DNA of 64,000 nt from Dolosicoccus paucivorans (GCF_900100125.1 NZ_FNEL01000002.1:1-64000), one strand, 5' to 3'. Positions 16,935-26,258 are shown, numbered from the stretch's first letter. The notes: generated by a model not told the origin, from the sequence alone. Program-made: numbers and translations.

Positions 16935-17422
16935 TGGAATGTCCAAAATGTCATCATGACAATTCAAAAGTGGTCGATTCAAGACCCACTAAAGAAGCGA
17001 TCCGACGTCGTCGCGAATGTTTAAAATGTCATTATCGTTTTAATACCTATGAAAGAGTCGAACAAGTTCCTCTTTTAGTTGTTAAACGTGATGGAACAAG
17101 AGAAGAATTTAATAAAGATAAACTATTAAGAGGCATTATTCGAGCGGCTGAGAAACGCCCGATTACTCGGGAACAGATGAATGAATTAGCTAATAAAGTA
17201 GAATGGGCCATTCGTGAACAAACGGATCAAGAAATTGAAAGTGAACAAATTGGCGAATATATTATGCCGCTATTATTTGAACTAGATGAAGTCAGTTACA
17301 TTCGTTTTGCGAGTGTTTACCGTCAATTTCAGTCTCGCGAGATGTTTTTAAAGGAACTAGAGTCAATGCCTCAAACATCGAAAGAGGATAAAGGAATGAC
17401 CGATCATGGCTTGGACGATTAG
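16934..17422 (+). CDS. nrdR: Transcriptional repressor NrdR
   Basis: 162 residues. An N-terminal zinc ribbon (Cys3, Cys6, Cys29, Cys32) is followed by an ATP-cone domain (about 47-137). NrdR represses ribonucleotide reductase operons according to bound ATP/dATP. The start is ATG 16934, eight or nine bases after AGGAGGG; a GTG three codons earlier lies in the ribosome site and is rejected. It overlaps coaE by one base and dnaB by 17 bases, so expression is coupled. Confidence 0.96.
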   Translation: MECPKCHHDNSKVVDSRPTKEAIRRRRECLKCHYRFNTYERVEQVPLLVVKRDGTREEFNKDKLLRGIIRAAEKRPITREQMNELANKVEWAIREQTDQEIESEQIGEYIMPLLFELDEVSYIRFASVYRQFQSREMFLKELESMPQTSKEDKGMTDHGLDD

Positions 17423-18848
17423 CCCGCTACAACCTTTTAAAGTTCGCCATCAAAGTGTATTATCGGCCCTTCAACTGCAATCACTTATCCAACTATATCA
17501 GCCAATTATTGGAAAAGAAGCTCTCGCTTTGTATTTAACTCTTTATAATTTGCCTTTAGAAGAAGTTCAGTGGAGTCAAACGCGCATTCATTCAGAATTA
17601 TTTACAATTTTGAATATGGGGGTCCCTCAAACCAATGAAGCACGGATGAAATTAGAAGCCATTGGATTGATGCGGACCTATCGTGATTCAAGTTCACAAG
17701 CGGATATTAACAATCAAAGCTTTTTATATGATTTACAACTTCCGTTGGATTTTAAGCAATTTATGGATAATTCGCTACTCAGTACATTGCTGTTTGAACG
17801 TATTGGTGATCAAAGCTTTAACCAGTTACTTAGATCTTGGCGAATTGATCGATTAGACACTAAACGTTACGTTGAAATAACCACTAATTTTGATCAAGTG
17901 TTTCAGCCATTATCCAGTCAAGCAACCTATAATGCGATTCAAGAGGAAATGGGCTATGAAGCCTTTAGACACCAAAAAGCCGAGACTTTTCAAGCGCAAG
18001 TTATTGAAACATTTGACTACAGTGTCTTTTTGAAGCACTTGATGAACGAAGCCATTGATCATACGGATTTAACGCAAGCTTTAAAAGAAGAAGTCTTAGC
18101 GATTCATACTATTTACGGTTTAAATGAATGGGAAATGGTTGATTTAGTTCGTTTAGCCATTAATCAAACAACTGGCCACATCGAAACCTTTCAACTAAAA
18201 GAAATTGCTTCTAAACGAGCCTTCCACCAAGAACAAAAAGATCAAAGACCGCAATCAGCTCAAAAAAATAATGAAGAAGAAAATCAGCGTAAACAAGCAC
18301 TAGCAAGCGAATATCCTGATTTAACATCCGAAGAAATTCATTTAATTTATGTGAGTGAACAAATTCCTTGCGACGTGTTTGTTAAACGGATTAAACAGCT
18401 AAAAAATGGTTTCGCAACGGATCAAGAACTTTTTTATGTCAAAGATTTACTAGAAAAAAGTCAATTAAACCAAACGGTTATTAATATATTAGTCTATTAT
18501 TTATTAGTGATTCAAAACCAAACAAATGTCTTTAAAGGCGCTTTAGAAAGAACGGCTAGCGAGTGGCAACAAAAAGGAATTGACACAGGAGCCGAGGCGT
18601 TAGAAGAAATTAAAGCTCAACAACAATTAGCAAAAATTCAAAAAGAAAAGAAACAAACCCAGTTCAACCAAGGATATAATAAACGGACGCGAAAAGAAGC
18701 AGATGTCCCAACTTGGATGAATCAACCAAGCGCTTCGTCATCTACGGATAAGACAGAAGAAAATGTCTCTAAACAACAACTAGAAGATGAAGCAGCACGC
18801 TTGCAAGCTCAACTTCAAGCGATGTTTAATAATCAAAAAGAGGGGTGA
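17406..18848 (+). CDS. dnaB: Replication initiation and membrane attachment protein DnaB (DnaB/DnaD family)
   Basis: 480 residues, matching the Firmicutes helicase-loading DnaB (not the E. coli helicase of that name). The N-terminal winged-helix region (about 10-200) is followed by a DDBH2-type domain with 'ILVYYLLVIQNQTNVFKGALER' near 360, and a Gln/Glu/Lys-rich tail. With DnaD and DnaI it loads the replicative helicase at oriC and restart sites. The gene overlaps nrdR and is four bases from dnaI. Confidence 0.93.
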   Translation: MAWTISPLQPFKVRHQSVLSALQLQSLIQLYQPIIGKEALALYLTLYNLPLEEVQWSQTRIHSELFTILNMGVPQTNEARMKLEAIGLMRTYRDSSSQADINNQSFLYDLQLPLDFKQFMDNSLLSTLLFERIGDQSFNQLLRSWRIDRLDTKRYVEITTNFDQVFQPLSSQATYNAIQEEMGYEAFRHQKAETFQAQVIETFDYSVFLKHLMNEAIDHTDLTQALKEEVLAIHTIYGLNEWEMVDLVRLAINQTTGHIETFQLKEIASKRAFHQEQKDQRPQSAQKNNEEENQRKQALASEYPDLTSEEIHLIYVSEQIPCDVFVKRIKQLKNGFATDQELFYVKDLLEKSQLNQTVINILVYYLLVIQNQTNVFKGALERTASEWQQKGIDTGAEALEEIKAQQQLAKIQKEKKQTQFNQGYNKRTRKEADVPTWMNQPSASSSTDKTEENVSKQQLEDEAARLQAQLQAMFNNQKEG

Positions 18849-18852
18849 TTAA

Positions 18853-19770
18853 ATGAAATCAATGAGTGGATTATTAAAACGTTACACCCAGTCGCCAGAA
18901 TTTATTAAAAAGCGTAATGAAGCGATCCAACAAATGATGAATTATCCGGAAATTAAAGCCTTTGTCGCTGAACATAATTTATCTCAAGATATGATTGAAA
19001 ACAGTTATTCCAGACTTCATGAATATATGTTAGAAATGGAAGCGTTAAAACGCGGTGAAGACGGTCAAAACCCAGGATTTGCGCCGGTTTTGTTTTTACA
19101 CGATAATTATATTGATGTAACCTATGAACCAACGAAAGATTATTTAAAAGAAAAAGAAGAACAAAAAGTTAAAGCGTTAATCGACAACCGGATGATCTCA
19201 AGAGACGTTAAAGATGCCACGTTAGCAGATTATGATATGAATACGACCCATCGCCAGCAATTAATGAAAGAAGCTCTTTCTTTTTTAGATCAGTACCGAA
19301 AAGACCCTTATCAAGCTAAAGGACTTTATATTCATGGTCCTTTTGGTGTCGGAAAGACTTATTTAATGAGTGCGCTAGCAAATGCTTTAGTTGAAAAAGA
19401 ACGAGTAGCGGTGACGATGATGCATTATCCAACCTTTACTAATGAATTAAAAGGTTCTTTTGCTAGCAATAATACTCAACAAATTATCGATGACGTAAAA
19501 AAAGTGCCTGTTTTAATTATCGATGACATTGGAGCAGAAAGTAATTCGGCTTGGTTAAGAGATGATGTATTAGGAGTTATTTTAGAGTACCGAATGAAAG
19601 AATCTTTAGTGACATTTTTTACGTCCAATATGGATTATGCTTTATTAGAAAAGCATTTTTCAGAAACTAGAGATGACCGCGACTTATTAAAGGCCAAACG
19701 ACTCATGGAACGTGTCTATTCTTTAACGAAAGAAGTAGAATTATACGGTCCTAACCGTAGACATCAATAA
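18853..19770 (+). CDS. dnaI: Primosomal helicase loader DnaI
   Basis: 305 residues. The N-terminal domain binds helicase; the AAA+ domain has Walker A GPFGVGKT at 162-169 and Walker B 'VLIIDDIGAE' near 218. It loads the hexameric helicase together with DnaB and DnaD. ATG 18853 follows GAGGGGTG within the dnaB end. It is the last gene before the thrS T-box leader. Confidence 0.95.
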   Translation: MKSMSGLLKRYTQSPEFIKKRNEAIQQMMNYPEIKAFVAEHNLSQDMIENSYSRLHEYMLEMEALKRGEDGQNPGFAPVLFLHDNYIDVTYEPTKDYLKEKEEQKVKALIDNRMISRDVKDATLADYDMNTTHRQQLMKEALSFLDQYRKDPYQAKGLYIHGPFGVGKTYLMSALANALVEKERVAVTMMHYPTFTNELKGSFASNNTQQIIDDVKKVPVLIIDDIGAESNSAWLRDDVLGVILEYRMKESLVTFFTSNMDYALLEKHFSETRDDRDLLKAKRLMERVYSLTKEVELYGPNRRHQ

Positions 19771-19777
19771 TTATTAG

Positions 19778-19806
19778 TTGCAGAAAATTTAAAAATCAAT
19801 TATGAT
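19778..19806 (+). promoter_or_regulatory. thrS promoter
   Basis: TTGCAG (19778-19783), exactly 17 bases, then TATGAT (19801-19806). It lies directly after the dnaI stop and gives a start near 19813, the head of the T-box leader. Confidence 0.7.
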
Positions 19807-19812
19807 AGTTTT

Positions 19813-20045
19813 AACAAGTATGAAGACACCTTCATAAGAAGCAGGCTCCAGAGAGAAACGGGTGGTGGAACGTTTCGCCTTAATTTTATGTAAGACCCCT
19901 TCATATCCCTTCAATGGAAAGCGTAAGTGATTAACATTGACGTTCTAGTGCGTTAAACTAGATGAAAGGTTAGTTTATACTAATGAATTTGGGTGGAACC
20001 ACGTTTTAAGCGTCCCATTGTCTACAGAGGCAATGGGGCGTTTTT
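19813..20045 (+). promoter_or_regulatory. T-box riboswitch controlling thrS
   Basis: The leader has the T-box core GGGTGGAACCACG (19991-20003). A terminator pairs CGTCCCATTG (20011-20020) with CAATGGGGCG (20031-20040) before T5. The Stem I base pairs TATGAAG (19819-19825 area) with CTTCATA (about 19899-19905). The triplet ACC at 19895-19897 sits on the 3' side of the expected specifier loop and is a Thr codon. The T-box UGGA would pair with tRNA ending UCCA, consistent with a U discriminator. Uncharged tRNA-Thr is expected to stabilise the antiterminator and switch thrS on. Confidence 0.93.
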
Positions 20046-20076
20046 ATGTTCACCTAACTTATAGGAGGAATTTAAT

Positions 20077-22023
20077 ATGTCACAAATTCAATTAACATTT
20101 CCTGATGGAAGTGTTCGCTCTTTTGATCAAGGCGTTACTGTAGAAGAAGTTGCGGGAAGTATCGCTCCATCACTTAAAAAAGCAACTTTAGCAGGTAAGT
20201 TTAACGATGAGTTAGTGGACTATAACCGTCCCTTAACTGAAGATGGTGCGATTGAAATTATTACAGATAAAAGTCCAGAAGCCTTAGATATTTTACGTCA
20301 CTCAACTGCTCATTTAATGGCTCACGCGTTAACTCATTTATATCCTGGGATTCAGTTTGGTGTTGGTCCAACCATTGAATCAGGTTTTTACTATGATACT
20401 CATTTAGAAAAACCTATTAGTGAAGAAGATTTACCAAAAATCGAAAAAGAAATGAAGCGTATTATCGCTCAAAACGTACCGATCGTTCGTAAAGAAGTCT
20501 CTCGCGAAGAAGCGTTAGAAATTTTCGCTAAAGTTCCATTCAAAGTGGAATTAATTAATGATTTACCAGAAGATGAAGTCATTTCAATTTATGAACAAGG
20601 AGACTTTGTTGATTTATGTCGCGGGGTTCATGTTCCGTCCACTGGTAAACTACGTATCTTTAAATTACTTTCTTTAGCTGGGGCTTATTGGCGCGGTAAC
20701 TCTGATAATACAATGATGCAACGTATTTATGGAACTGCCTTTTTCAACCAAAAAGATTTAGATGAATTTTTAAAAATGCGTCAAGAAGCAAGAGAACGTG
20801 ACCACCGCCGTTTAGGTAAAGAATTAGATATCTTTATGATCTCTCAAGAAGTCGGACAAGGGTTGCCAATTTGGTTGCCTAAAGGCGCAACTATTCGTCG
20901 CGTCATCGAGCGTTACATTCAAGATAAAGAATTACAGTTAGGTTATGAACATGTTTATACACCCATTATGGCCAAAACTGACCTTTATAAAACATCCGGT
21001 CACTGGGATCACTACCACGAAGACATGTTCCCACCAATGGATATGGGAGATGGAGAAATGCTTGTTCTTCGTCCAATGAACTGTCCGCACCATATGATGA
21101 TTTACAAAAATGATATTCGCTCATACCGTGACTTACCAATTCGTATTGCTGAATTAGGGATGATGCACCGTTATGAAAAATCCGGAGCATTATCTGGTTT
21201 ACAACGTGTACGTGAAATGACTTTAAACGACGCGCATATTTTTGTTCGACCAGATCAAATTAAAGAAGAATTCCAACGCGTCTTAGACTTAATTCGCGAA
21301 GTATATAAAGATTTCAATATTACTGACTACCGTCTACGTTTAAGCTACCGCGATCCAAATAACAAAGAAAAATACTTTGACGATGATGAGATGTGGGAAA
21401 CAGCTCAAGCAATGTTAAAAGAAGTTATGGATGAAAGTGGTTTAGAATACTTTGAAGCTGAAGGAGAAGCAGCGTTCTATGGTCCTAAATTAGACGTTCA
21501 ATTTAAAACAGCCATTGGTATTGAAGAAACGATGTCTACCGTTCAATTAGACTTCTTATTACCAGAACGTTTTGATTTAACTTATGTCGGTGAAGACGGA
21601 CAAGATGCGCACCGTCCAGTGGTCATTCACCGCGGAGTTGTTTCAACAATGGAACGTTTCGTGGCCTACTTAATTGAAGAGTATAAAGGAGCTTTCCCAA
21701 CTTGGTTAGCACCGGTTCAAGGAGTCATTATTCCAGTTAACTTAGAAGCTCACGAAGAACATGTTCGTAAACTTCATGATGAAATGATTCGTCAAGGTTT
21801 ACGTATTGAAATGGACTTACGTAACGAAAAATTAGGCTATAAAATCCGTGAAGCCCAAACGTCTAAAGTTCCTTACCAAATTGTTATTGGAGATCAAGAA
21901 ATGGAAGACGGCACCGTTAATATCCGTCGTTATGGTTCAAAACAATCCCATACAATTCCGTTTGAAGATTTTATTCAACAAATTAAGGAAGATATTGCTG
22001 CTAAAAGTAATTACGACAAATAA
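20077..22023 (+). CDS. thrS: Threonyl-tRNA synthetase
   Basis: 648 residues with the full bacterial layout: TGS domain (1-62), editing (SAD) domain with '[11 protein letters not shown]' near 73, class II catalytic core and C-terminal anticodon-binding domain. The zinc-binding Cys336 lies in '[10 protein letters not shown]'. It charges tRNA-Thr and edits Ser-tRNA-Thr. ATG 20077 follows AGGAGGAATTTAAT. Its expression is set by the T-box upstream. Confidence 0.98.
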   Translation: MSQIQLTFPDGSVRSFDQGVTVEEVAGSIAPSLKKATLAGKFNDELVDYNRPLTEDGAIEIITDKSPEALDILRHSTAHLMAHALTHLYPGIQFGVGPTIESGFYYDTHLEKPISEEDLPKIEKEMKRIIAQNVPIVRKEVSREEALEIFAKVPFKVELINDLPEDEVISIYEQGDFVDLCRGVHVPSTGKLRIFKLLSLAGAYWRGNSDNTMMQRIYGTAFFNQKDLDEFLKMRQEARERDHRRLGKELDIFMISQEVGQGLPIWLPKGATIRRVIERYIQDKELQLGYEHVYTPIMAKTDLYKTSGHWDHYHEDMFPPMDMGDGEMLVLRPMNCPHHMMIYKNDIRSYRDLPIRIAELGMMHRYEKSGALSGLQRVREMTLNDAHIFVRPDQIKEEFQRVLDLIREVYKDFNITDYRLRLSYRDPNNKEKYFDDDEMWETAQAMLKEVMDESGLEYFEAEGEAAFYGPKLDVQFKTAIGIEETMSTVQLDFLLPERFDLTYVGEDGQDAHRPVVIHRGVVSTMERFVAYLIEEYKGAFPTWLAPVQGVIIPVNLEAHEEHVRKLHDEMIRQGLRIEMDLRNEKLGYKIREAQTSKVPYQIVIGDQEMEDGTVNIRRYGSKQSHTIPFEDFIQQIKEDIAAKSNYDK

Positions 22024-22032
22024 TAGAATTAA

Positions 22033-22067
22033 CCGAAAGAAGTTTAAAGCTTCTTTCGGCTTTTTTT
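22033..22067 (+). terminator. thrS terminator
   Basis: CCGAAAGAAG (22033-22042) pairs perfectly with CTTCTTTCGG (22050-22059), then C and T7. Confidence 0.93.
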
Positions 22068-22071
22068 GTAC

Positions 22072-22103
22072 AAAAAAAGAACTCACCCAATGATGAGTTC
22101 TTT
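22072..22103 (-). terminator. dacA terminator
   Basis: AAAGAACTCA (22076-22085) pairs with TGAGTTCTTT (22094-22103). On the minus strand the stem is followed by a run of T. It sits back to back with the thrS terminator. Confidence 0.82.
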
Positions 22104-22113
22104 AAAATATTCG

Positions 22114-23421
22114 TTAGAAGAAGTTAAATATACGACGCATGAAGTTAGTTAAGCCAGAATCACGATTGTTTTCTACCGGCTCGCCGTTAGTAATTTCTTC
22201 TTCGATAATTTTTTCAGCTTCTTGTTGCTTTTCTTCTTCTAATTCAGCACGTGTCTTCTTCCAAAAGACAGGAAGATCCATATTATATACTTCAGGATTG
22301 CGCTCAATACCGTTTAACATCGTCGCAATCTCTTCATAAGTGCTTAGTTCTTCACCGAATACGCCCATTGCCACCGCAATAATAGGGTGACCATCTTCAT
22401 TAGAAGTAGCTACGAAGTTCTTGCCAGCTTGGTCTGTATAACCAGATTTCAAACCAGTAACTCCTGGACGACCAAAGTCATAGCCTTCGAGAAGACGGTT
22501 GTTAGTTGGTAGGACTTCTTCATAGTCTGTATCTTTCATAAAGGTATACTCGTCTTTTTTAGTGATATCTAAAATTTGCGGGTAATCTCTTACCGTATAG
22601 TAAGACATTAAAGCCACATCACGAGCAGAAAGAGTATTTTGATCATCAGCGGTTGATCCTTCTAACCACATTGATTCCGGTAAGTTTTCATTAGGTGCAC
22701 CGGAAACAGAAAAGATTTGTCCATTTAAGCCCCATTCGTCTAACTTTTCTTGCATTGCTTTAGAGGCTTCTTGTTCAGAACCGTAAATCTCCCACATGAC
22801 AGCAGAAGTTGCATCGTTAGCTGAAGCGATCATAATCGCATGCATTAAATCTTCCACAGGGTAAGCGACCCCTTTTTCAAGACCAACGTTTGATAATTCT
22901 GGATCTTGAGTAATGGTTTCAACAATTTCGTCATTAGGGGTAATTTTTTGATCTAAAGAAAGCTTGCCGTTGTCAATTGCTTCATAAATTAAATACATCG
23001 CTAATACTTTTGTCATTGACGCAATAGGATACGGCGTATTAGCATCTCGTTCTAATAAAACCTTTCCTGTTTCTGTATCGACGACAATATGAGAGCGAGT
23101 ATCTAAAGGCAGTGTCGCTAAATCTTGAGGAAAGTCACTTGGCATTTGAAACACGTCATTTTCAACATCTGTAATGACTTCTTTGGATAAATCAGGTGTT
23201 TTTGTGTATCCCGATGGAAGTGACTCATCTTCTTCGTGAGATTCTGCTTGTTCTACTTCTTGAGCTTGTTCGGTTTCTTGAGTAATTTCTTCCGTATGTT
23301 CTACTTCCTCAGTTTGTTCTGCTTCATCTTCAGCAAAAGTAACCATTGGCAGAGTAGTCATAAATGTTTGCGCTGCAAGCAAACTTGTTAGGAAAATACG
23401 TGATAGTTTACGATATTGCAC
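22114..23421 (-). CDS. dacA: D-alanyl-D-alanine carboxypeptidase (PBP5-like), Glu-rich N-terminus, no PBP5_C domain
   Basis: 435 residues from GTG 23421, chosen because AGGAGG lies just upstream and the promoter (23453-23481) excludes the longer frame. A signal peptide ends near Ala30. A Glu-rich stretch (31-66) precedes the S11 peptidase domain with SMTK (135-138), SAN (200-202) and KSG (325-327). The tail is a charged helix and a short amphipathic end (NFMRRIFNFF). The usual beta-sheet PBP5_C domain is not recognisable. It trims the terminal D-Ala of peptidoglycan stem peptides outside the membrane. Confidence 0.9.
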   Translation of the reverse strand: MQYRKLSRIFLTSLLAAQTFMTTLPMVTFAEDEAEQTEEVEHTEEITQETEQAQEVEQAESHEEDESLPSGYTKTPDLSKEVITDVENDVFQMPSDFPQDLATLPLDTRSHIVVDTETGKVLLERDANTPYPIASMTKVLAMYLIYEAIDNGKLSLDQKITPNDEIVETITQDPELSNVGLEKGVAYPVEDLMHAIMIASANDATSAVMWEIYGSEQEASKAMQEKLDEWGLNGQIFSVSGAPNENLPESMWLEGSTADDQNTLSARDVALMSYYTVRDYPQILDITKKDEYTFMKDTDYEEVLPTNNRLLEGYDFGRPGVTGLKSGYTDQAGKNFVATSNEDGHPIIAVAMGVFGEELSTYEEIATMLNGIERNPEVYNMDLPVFWKKTRAELEEEKQQEAEKIIEEEITNGEPVENNRDSGLTNFMRRIFNFF

Positions 23422-23452
23422 AATGAGGCCTCCTATAAAATTAATCCTATTT

Positions 23453-23481
23453 ATTATATATGACCTATAAGTAGAGTGCAA
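23453..23481 (-). promoter_or_regulatory. dacA promoter
   Basis: On the minus strand, TTGCAC (23481-23476), exactly 17 bases and TATAAT (23458-23453). Transcription would start near 23446, which fixes the GTG start at 23421. Confidence 0.78.
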
Positions 23482-23535
23482 TAACTTCAATAGATAATTC
23501 TTAAGTGGAGTTCATAGGGCTTTTGCTAAAACTCT

Positions 23536-23563
23536 TTGTAAAGTAAAGAAAATAACCTATAAT
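23536..23563 (+). promoter_or_regulatory. Promoter of the Wzy/WaaL-like gene
   Basis: TTGTAA (23536-23541), a 16-base spacer and TATAAT (23558-23563), 30 bases before the TTG start. Confidence 0.6.
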
Positions 23564-23593
23564 AAGACATGACTGAAAGGCAGGTGACTTTAT

Positions 23594-24763
23594 TTGGTTT
23601 ATCCACCGACGATAAAAAAACATAAAAGATGGTTGATGGTGGCGCTTTTATCGTTAATGCTACCTTTTTATATTCATATACCTATTTTAGTTTGTACGCT
23701 TATTATTTTAATGCCGTCTTATAAAGAAACAATTTTTAATGTGCTTAAATCCCAACCAACATTTTTAACTTTTTTCATGTTAAACGCCGGGACATCACTT
23801 TTCTATCGTAACTGGTTAGGAGCGGCAGCTTCGTTAGCATTTTTGTTTGTCAGCATTTTTTTCATTATTTATAACCAAATAGTAACACCTAAACTGTTCT
23901 ATCAAATAATTCATCGACTATTTCTTACGAGTGGCTTAGTGGTCCTGTGGGAGTTGTTTAATTACCGACGCTATTTAATACAGCATAATGAAACATGGCA
24001 ATACGTGTTTACGTCACCGAATCCTTATTACCGCGCACAAGCATCCTTTGTCAACGCCAATTATTACGGTTTAATTTGTATTTTCATGGTTTTAATTGGC
24101 ATGTATTTATTATTTAAAACCCATTCTGTCAAAAAGAAGTTACTTTATTTAAGTATTATTGCTTTAAATATCTTAGGAATGATCATGACGGCGTCTCGTA
24201 TGTTTATTCCTACGTTATTCATTGGAGTAGCTATTTTTTCATTCTTTAAGTCACCACGTTTAGCAAGAAGAAGCTTTTTAGTGGCTTGTTTAGTCATAGG
24301 TTTTATTCTATTGAATCCTTCTTGGTTACCACGAATGCAGTCGATTTCTTATGGTATTGAAGATCGGTTATCCATATGGAAAGTGGGTTGGAAAATCTTT
24401 CAACTCAATCCTTTATTAGGAAAAGGTGCCTTTAGTTACCGGACGAATTATTACTTATTTACTAATAAAGGACTAATGCACAGTCATCAACTACTGATTG
24501 ATATTTTAGCTAACTACGGTTTAATAGGCTTGTTTTTATTGTGGGACAGTTTGATTCCTCTTGCTAGAAAAGTGACTCGCCTTTATCGTCGACCAGTTGC
24601 TCATTTAGAGACGGGGCTAATTATTTCGGTTATACTGTGCGTATTGATTCATAGCATTGTAGATGTATCGATTGTATGGTTGCAGACAAGTTTTATTTTA
24701 TTACTCATTATTTCAGCGCCGGAATCAGTTTATTTAGAACTAGAATCCTTACAAATAGATTAG
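23594..24763 (+). CDS. O-antigen ligase / Wzy-type polymerase family membrane protein
   Basis: 389 residues and strongly hydrophobic, with about ten predicted transmembrane segments. The long periplasm-type loop and 'KVGWKIFQLNPLLGKGAF' followed by 'HSHQLLIDILANYGLIGLFL' match the Wzy_C (O-antigen ligase) family, including the conserved His-rich stretch before a helix. In Gram-positive bacteria such proteins polymerise or transfer cell-surface polysaccharide. The start is TTG 23594 with AGGTG upstream. There are no glycan genes beside it, so the polysaccharide concerned is unknown. Confidence 0.75.
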   Translation: MVYPPTIKKHKRWLMVALLSLMLPFYIHIPILVCTLIILMPSYKETIFNVLKSQPTFLTFFMLNAGTSLFYRNWLGAAASLAFLFVSIFFIIYNQIVTPKLFYQIIHRLFLTSGLVVLWELFNYRRYLIQHNETWQYVFTSPNPYYRAQASFVNANYYGLICIFMVLIGMYLLFKTHSVKKKLLYLSIIALNILGMIMTASRMFIPTLFIGVAIFSFFKSPRLARRSFLVACLVIGFILLNPSWLPRMQSISYGIEDRLSIWKVGWKIFQLNPLLGKGAFSYRTNYYLFTNKGLMHSHQLLIDILANYGLIGLFLLWDSLIPLARKVTRLYRRPVAHLETGLIISVILCVLIHSIVDVSIVWLQTSFILLLIISAPESVYLELESLQID

Positions 24764-24818
24764 TTTAAAAATAAAGGTTGTATTGGCTGTTTATTTATGA
24801 TAGTTTATTAAAGTGCTC

Positions 24819-25012
24819 ATCAGCGAATAAAAAAGACTTGTTATTCACTGATCGATATACTATTCTTAAATAGATGAGACAACAAGTAGAAACATGCCGT
24901 TTCTCGCCAACAACCTTTAGTTCATTGGCAAATCATTTCAAAGTGCTTATTTTTACCAATAAGGCTTTATTATGTGCGGCAGTTTATACTTATGTATAAA
25001 CTGTTTTTTTTA
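24819..25012 (+). promoter_or_regulatory. Leader/attenuator of infC-rpmI-rplT (L20-leader type)
   Basis: The 290-base gap before infC contains several hairpins. ATCAGCGAATAA (24819-24830) pairs with TTATTCACTGAT (24841-24852). AGAAAC-ATGCC-GTTTCT and GCCAA...TTGGC follow around 24890-24950. A strong terminator pairs CAGTTTATAC (24980-24989) with GTATAAACTG (24994-25003) before T8. A possible promoter TTGTTA-17-TATTCT lies at 24838-24866. In Firmicutes this operon is repressed by ribosomal protein L20 through such a leader; assignment to that class is by position and form only. Confidence 0.6.
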
Positions 25013-25052
25013 ATAGATACTTGTTAACTCAAATATTATGGAGGTGGCCGCT

Positions 25053-25571
25053 ATCGCAAAAGGTATGTTCGTTAACGAAGAGATTCGCGCACGCGAATTA
25101 CGAGTGATTGGTAATGACGGTGAACAAATTGGCGTCAAATCGACGGAGGATGCATTAACGATTGCAGAATCTTTCGGTTTAGATTTAGTTCTTGTTTCAC
25201 CTAATGCCAAACCCCCAGTCGCAAGAATTATGGACTACGGGAAGTATCGTTATGAAATGCAGAAAAAAGAACGTGAACAACGTCGTAACCAAAAGGTTGC
25301 AAGCGTTAAAGAAGTTCGCTTAAGTCCTTCAATCGAAGAGCACGACTACCAAACAAAATTACGTCAAGCCATTCGATTTCTAGAAAAAGGCGACAAAGTT
25401 AAAGCAACGATCCGTTTTAGAGGACGTGCGATTACACATAAAGATTTAGGCCGAGATGTCTTGGAAGACTTTATTGAAGATACACAAGATATCGCAAGTG
25501 TTGAAGTGAAGCCTAAAATGGAAGGTCGCAGCATGTTTACAATGCTCGTACCAAAAACAGAAGATAAATAA
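25053..25571 (+). CDS. infC: Translation initiation factor IF-3, with AUC start codon
   Basis: 172 residues if translation begins at ATC 25053 ([16 protein letters not shown]). The N-terminal (to about 75) and C-terminal domains joined by a Lys/Arg-rich linker are complete. GGAGGTG (25040-25046) lies six bases before ATC, whereas the upstream ATG at 25038 overlaps this site and the next ATG is 18 bases away. IF3 rejects non-AUG starts, and infC in other bacteria uses AUU/AUC/AUA for autoregulation. IF3 binds the 30S subunit and checks start-codon pairing. Confidence 0.95.
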   Translation: MAKGMFVNEEIRARELRVIGNDGEQIGVKSTEDALTIAESFGLDLVLVSPNAKPPVARIMDYGKYRYEMQKKEREQRRNQKVASVKEVRLSPSIEEHDYQTKLRQAIRFLEKGDKVKATIRFRGRAITHKDLGRDVLEDFIEDTQDIASVEVKPKMEGRSMFTMLVPKTEDK

Positions 25572-25587
25572 CAGGAGGATTCTTTTC

Positions 25588-25785
25588 ATGCCAAAACAAA
25601 AAACACACCGCGGTTTAGCAAAACGCGTTAAGAAAACAGCTTCAGGTAAATTAAAACGTTCACGCGCATTTACAAGTCACCGTATGCACGGTAAAACTAA
25701 AAAGCAACGTCGTCAGTTACGTCATTCAACTTTAGTGCATCCGTCTGACCAAAAACGTATTGCGCAACAACTATCATCACTATAA
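25588..25785 (+). CDS. rpmI: 50S ribosomal protein L35
   Basis: 65 residues and highly basic; '[21 protein letters not shown]' start and '[15 protein letters not shown]' are typical of bL35. ATG 25588 follows AGGAGG. It lies in the infC-rpmI-rplT operon, 16 bases after infC. Confidence 0.97.
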   Translation: MPKQKTHRGLAKRVKKTASGKLKRSRAFTSHRMHGKTKKQRRQLRHSTLVHPSDQKRIAQQLSSL

Positions 25786-25817
25786 TATTCTAATACAACT
25801 CAAGGAGGAATTAATCA

Positions 25818-26174
25818 ATGGCACGTGTTAAAGGTGGAACTGTTACACGCCAACGTCGTAACCGTACTCTTAAATTAGCTAAAGGTTACTATGGCTCAAA
25901 ACATGCATTATATAGAACAGCTAAGCAACAAGTAATGAAATCATACATGTATGCTTACCGTGATCGTCGTCAAAAGAAACGTGATTTCCGTCGTCTATGG
26001 ATTACACGTATTAACGCAGCAGCACGTATGAACGGTTTAAGCTACTCTGTATTAATGAACGGCTTGAAAAAAGCTGGTGTAGAAATTAACCGTAAAATGC
26101 TTGCAGACTTAGCTGTTCACGATGAAGAAGCTTTTGCTTCTTTAGTTGAAACTGCTAAAAAAGCGTTAGCTTAA
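25818..26174 (+). CDS. rplT: 50S ribosomal protein L20
   Basis: 118 residues, the standard bL20 length. The basic N-terminal extension ([21 protein letters not shown]) is followed by the globular RNA-binding domain. L20 is essential early in 50S assembly and represses its own operon in Firmicutes by binding the leader RNA. ATG 25818 follows AAGGAGG. Confidence 0.98.
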   Translation: MARVKGGTVTRQRRNRTLKLAKGYYGSKHALYRTAKQQVMKSYMYAYRDRRQKKRDFRRLWITRINAAARMNGLSYSVLMNGLKKAGVEINRKMLADLAVHDEEAFASLVETAKKALA

Positions 26175-26187
26175 TTTAAAGACTGAT

Positions 26188-26226
26188 GAAAAGAACATTT
26201 CCCCTTGATTGAGGAGATGTTCTTTT
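26188..26226 (+). terminator. rplT operon terminator
   Basis: AAGAACATTTCC pairs with GGAGATGTTCTT with one G-U pair, followed by T6. The upstream in-frame region of the next gene overlaps this hairpin, which supports the later TTG start for that gene. Confidence 0.82.
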
Positions 26227-26258
26227 TTCCATATTTATTTATAAAAGGAGGTTATTAT

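Noticed and set aside
23422-23490. Longer N-terminus for dacA from ATG 23490
   Set aside because: The promoter TTGCAC-17-TATAAT lies within this stretch, and the signal peptide begins properly at GTG 23421.
26205-26258. Longer N-terminus for ABC subunit 1
   Set aside because: It overlaps the rplT terminator and has no ribosome site; AAAGGAGGT points to TTG 26259.
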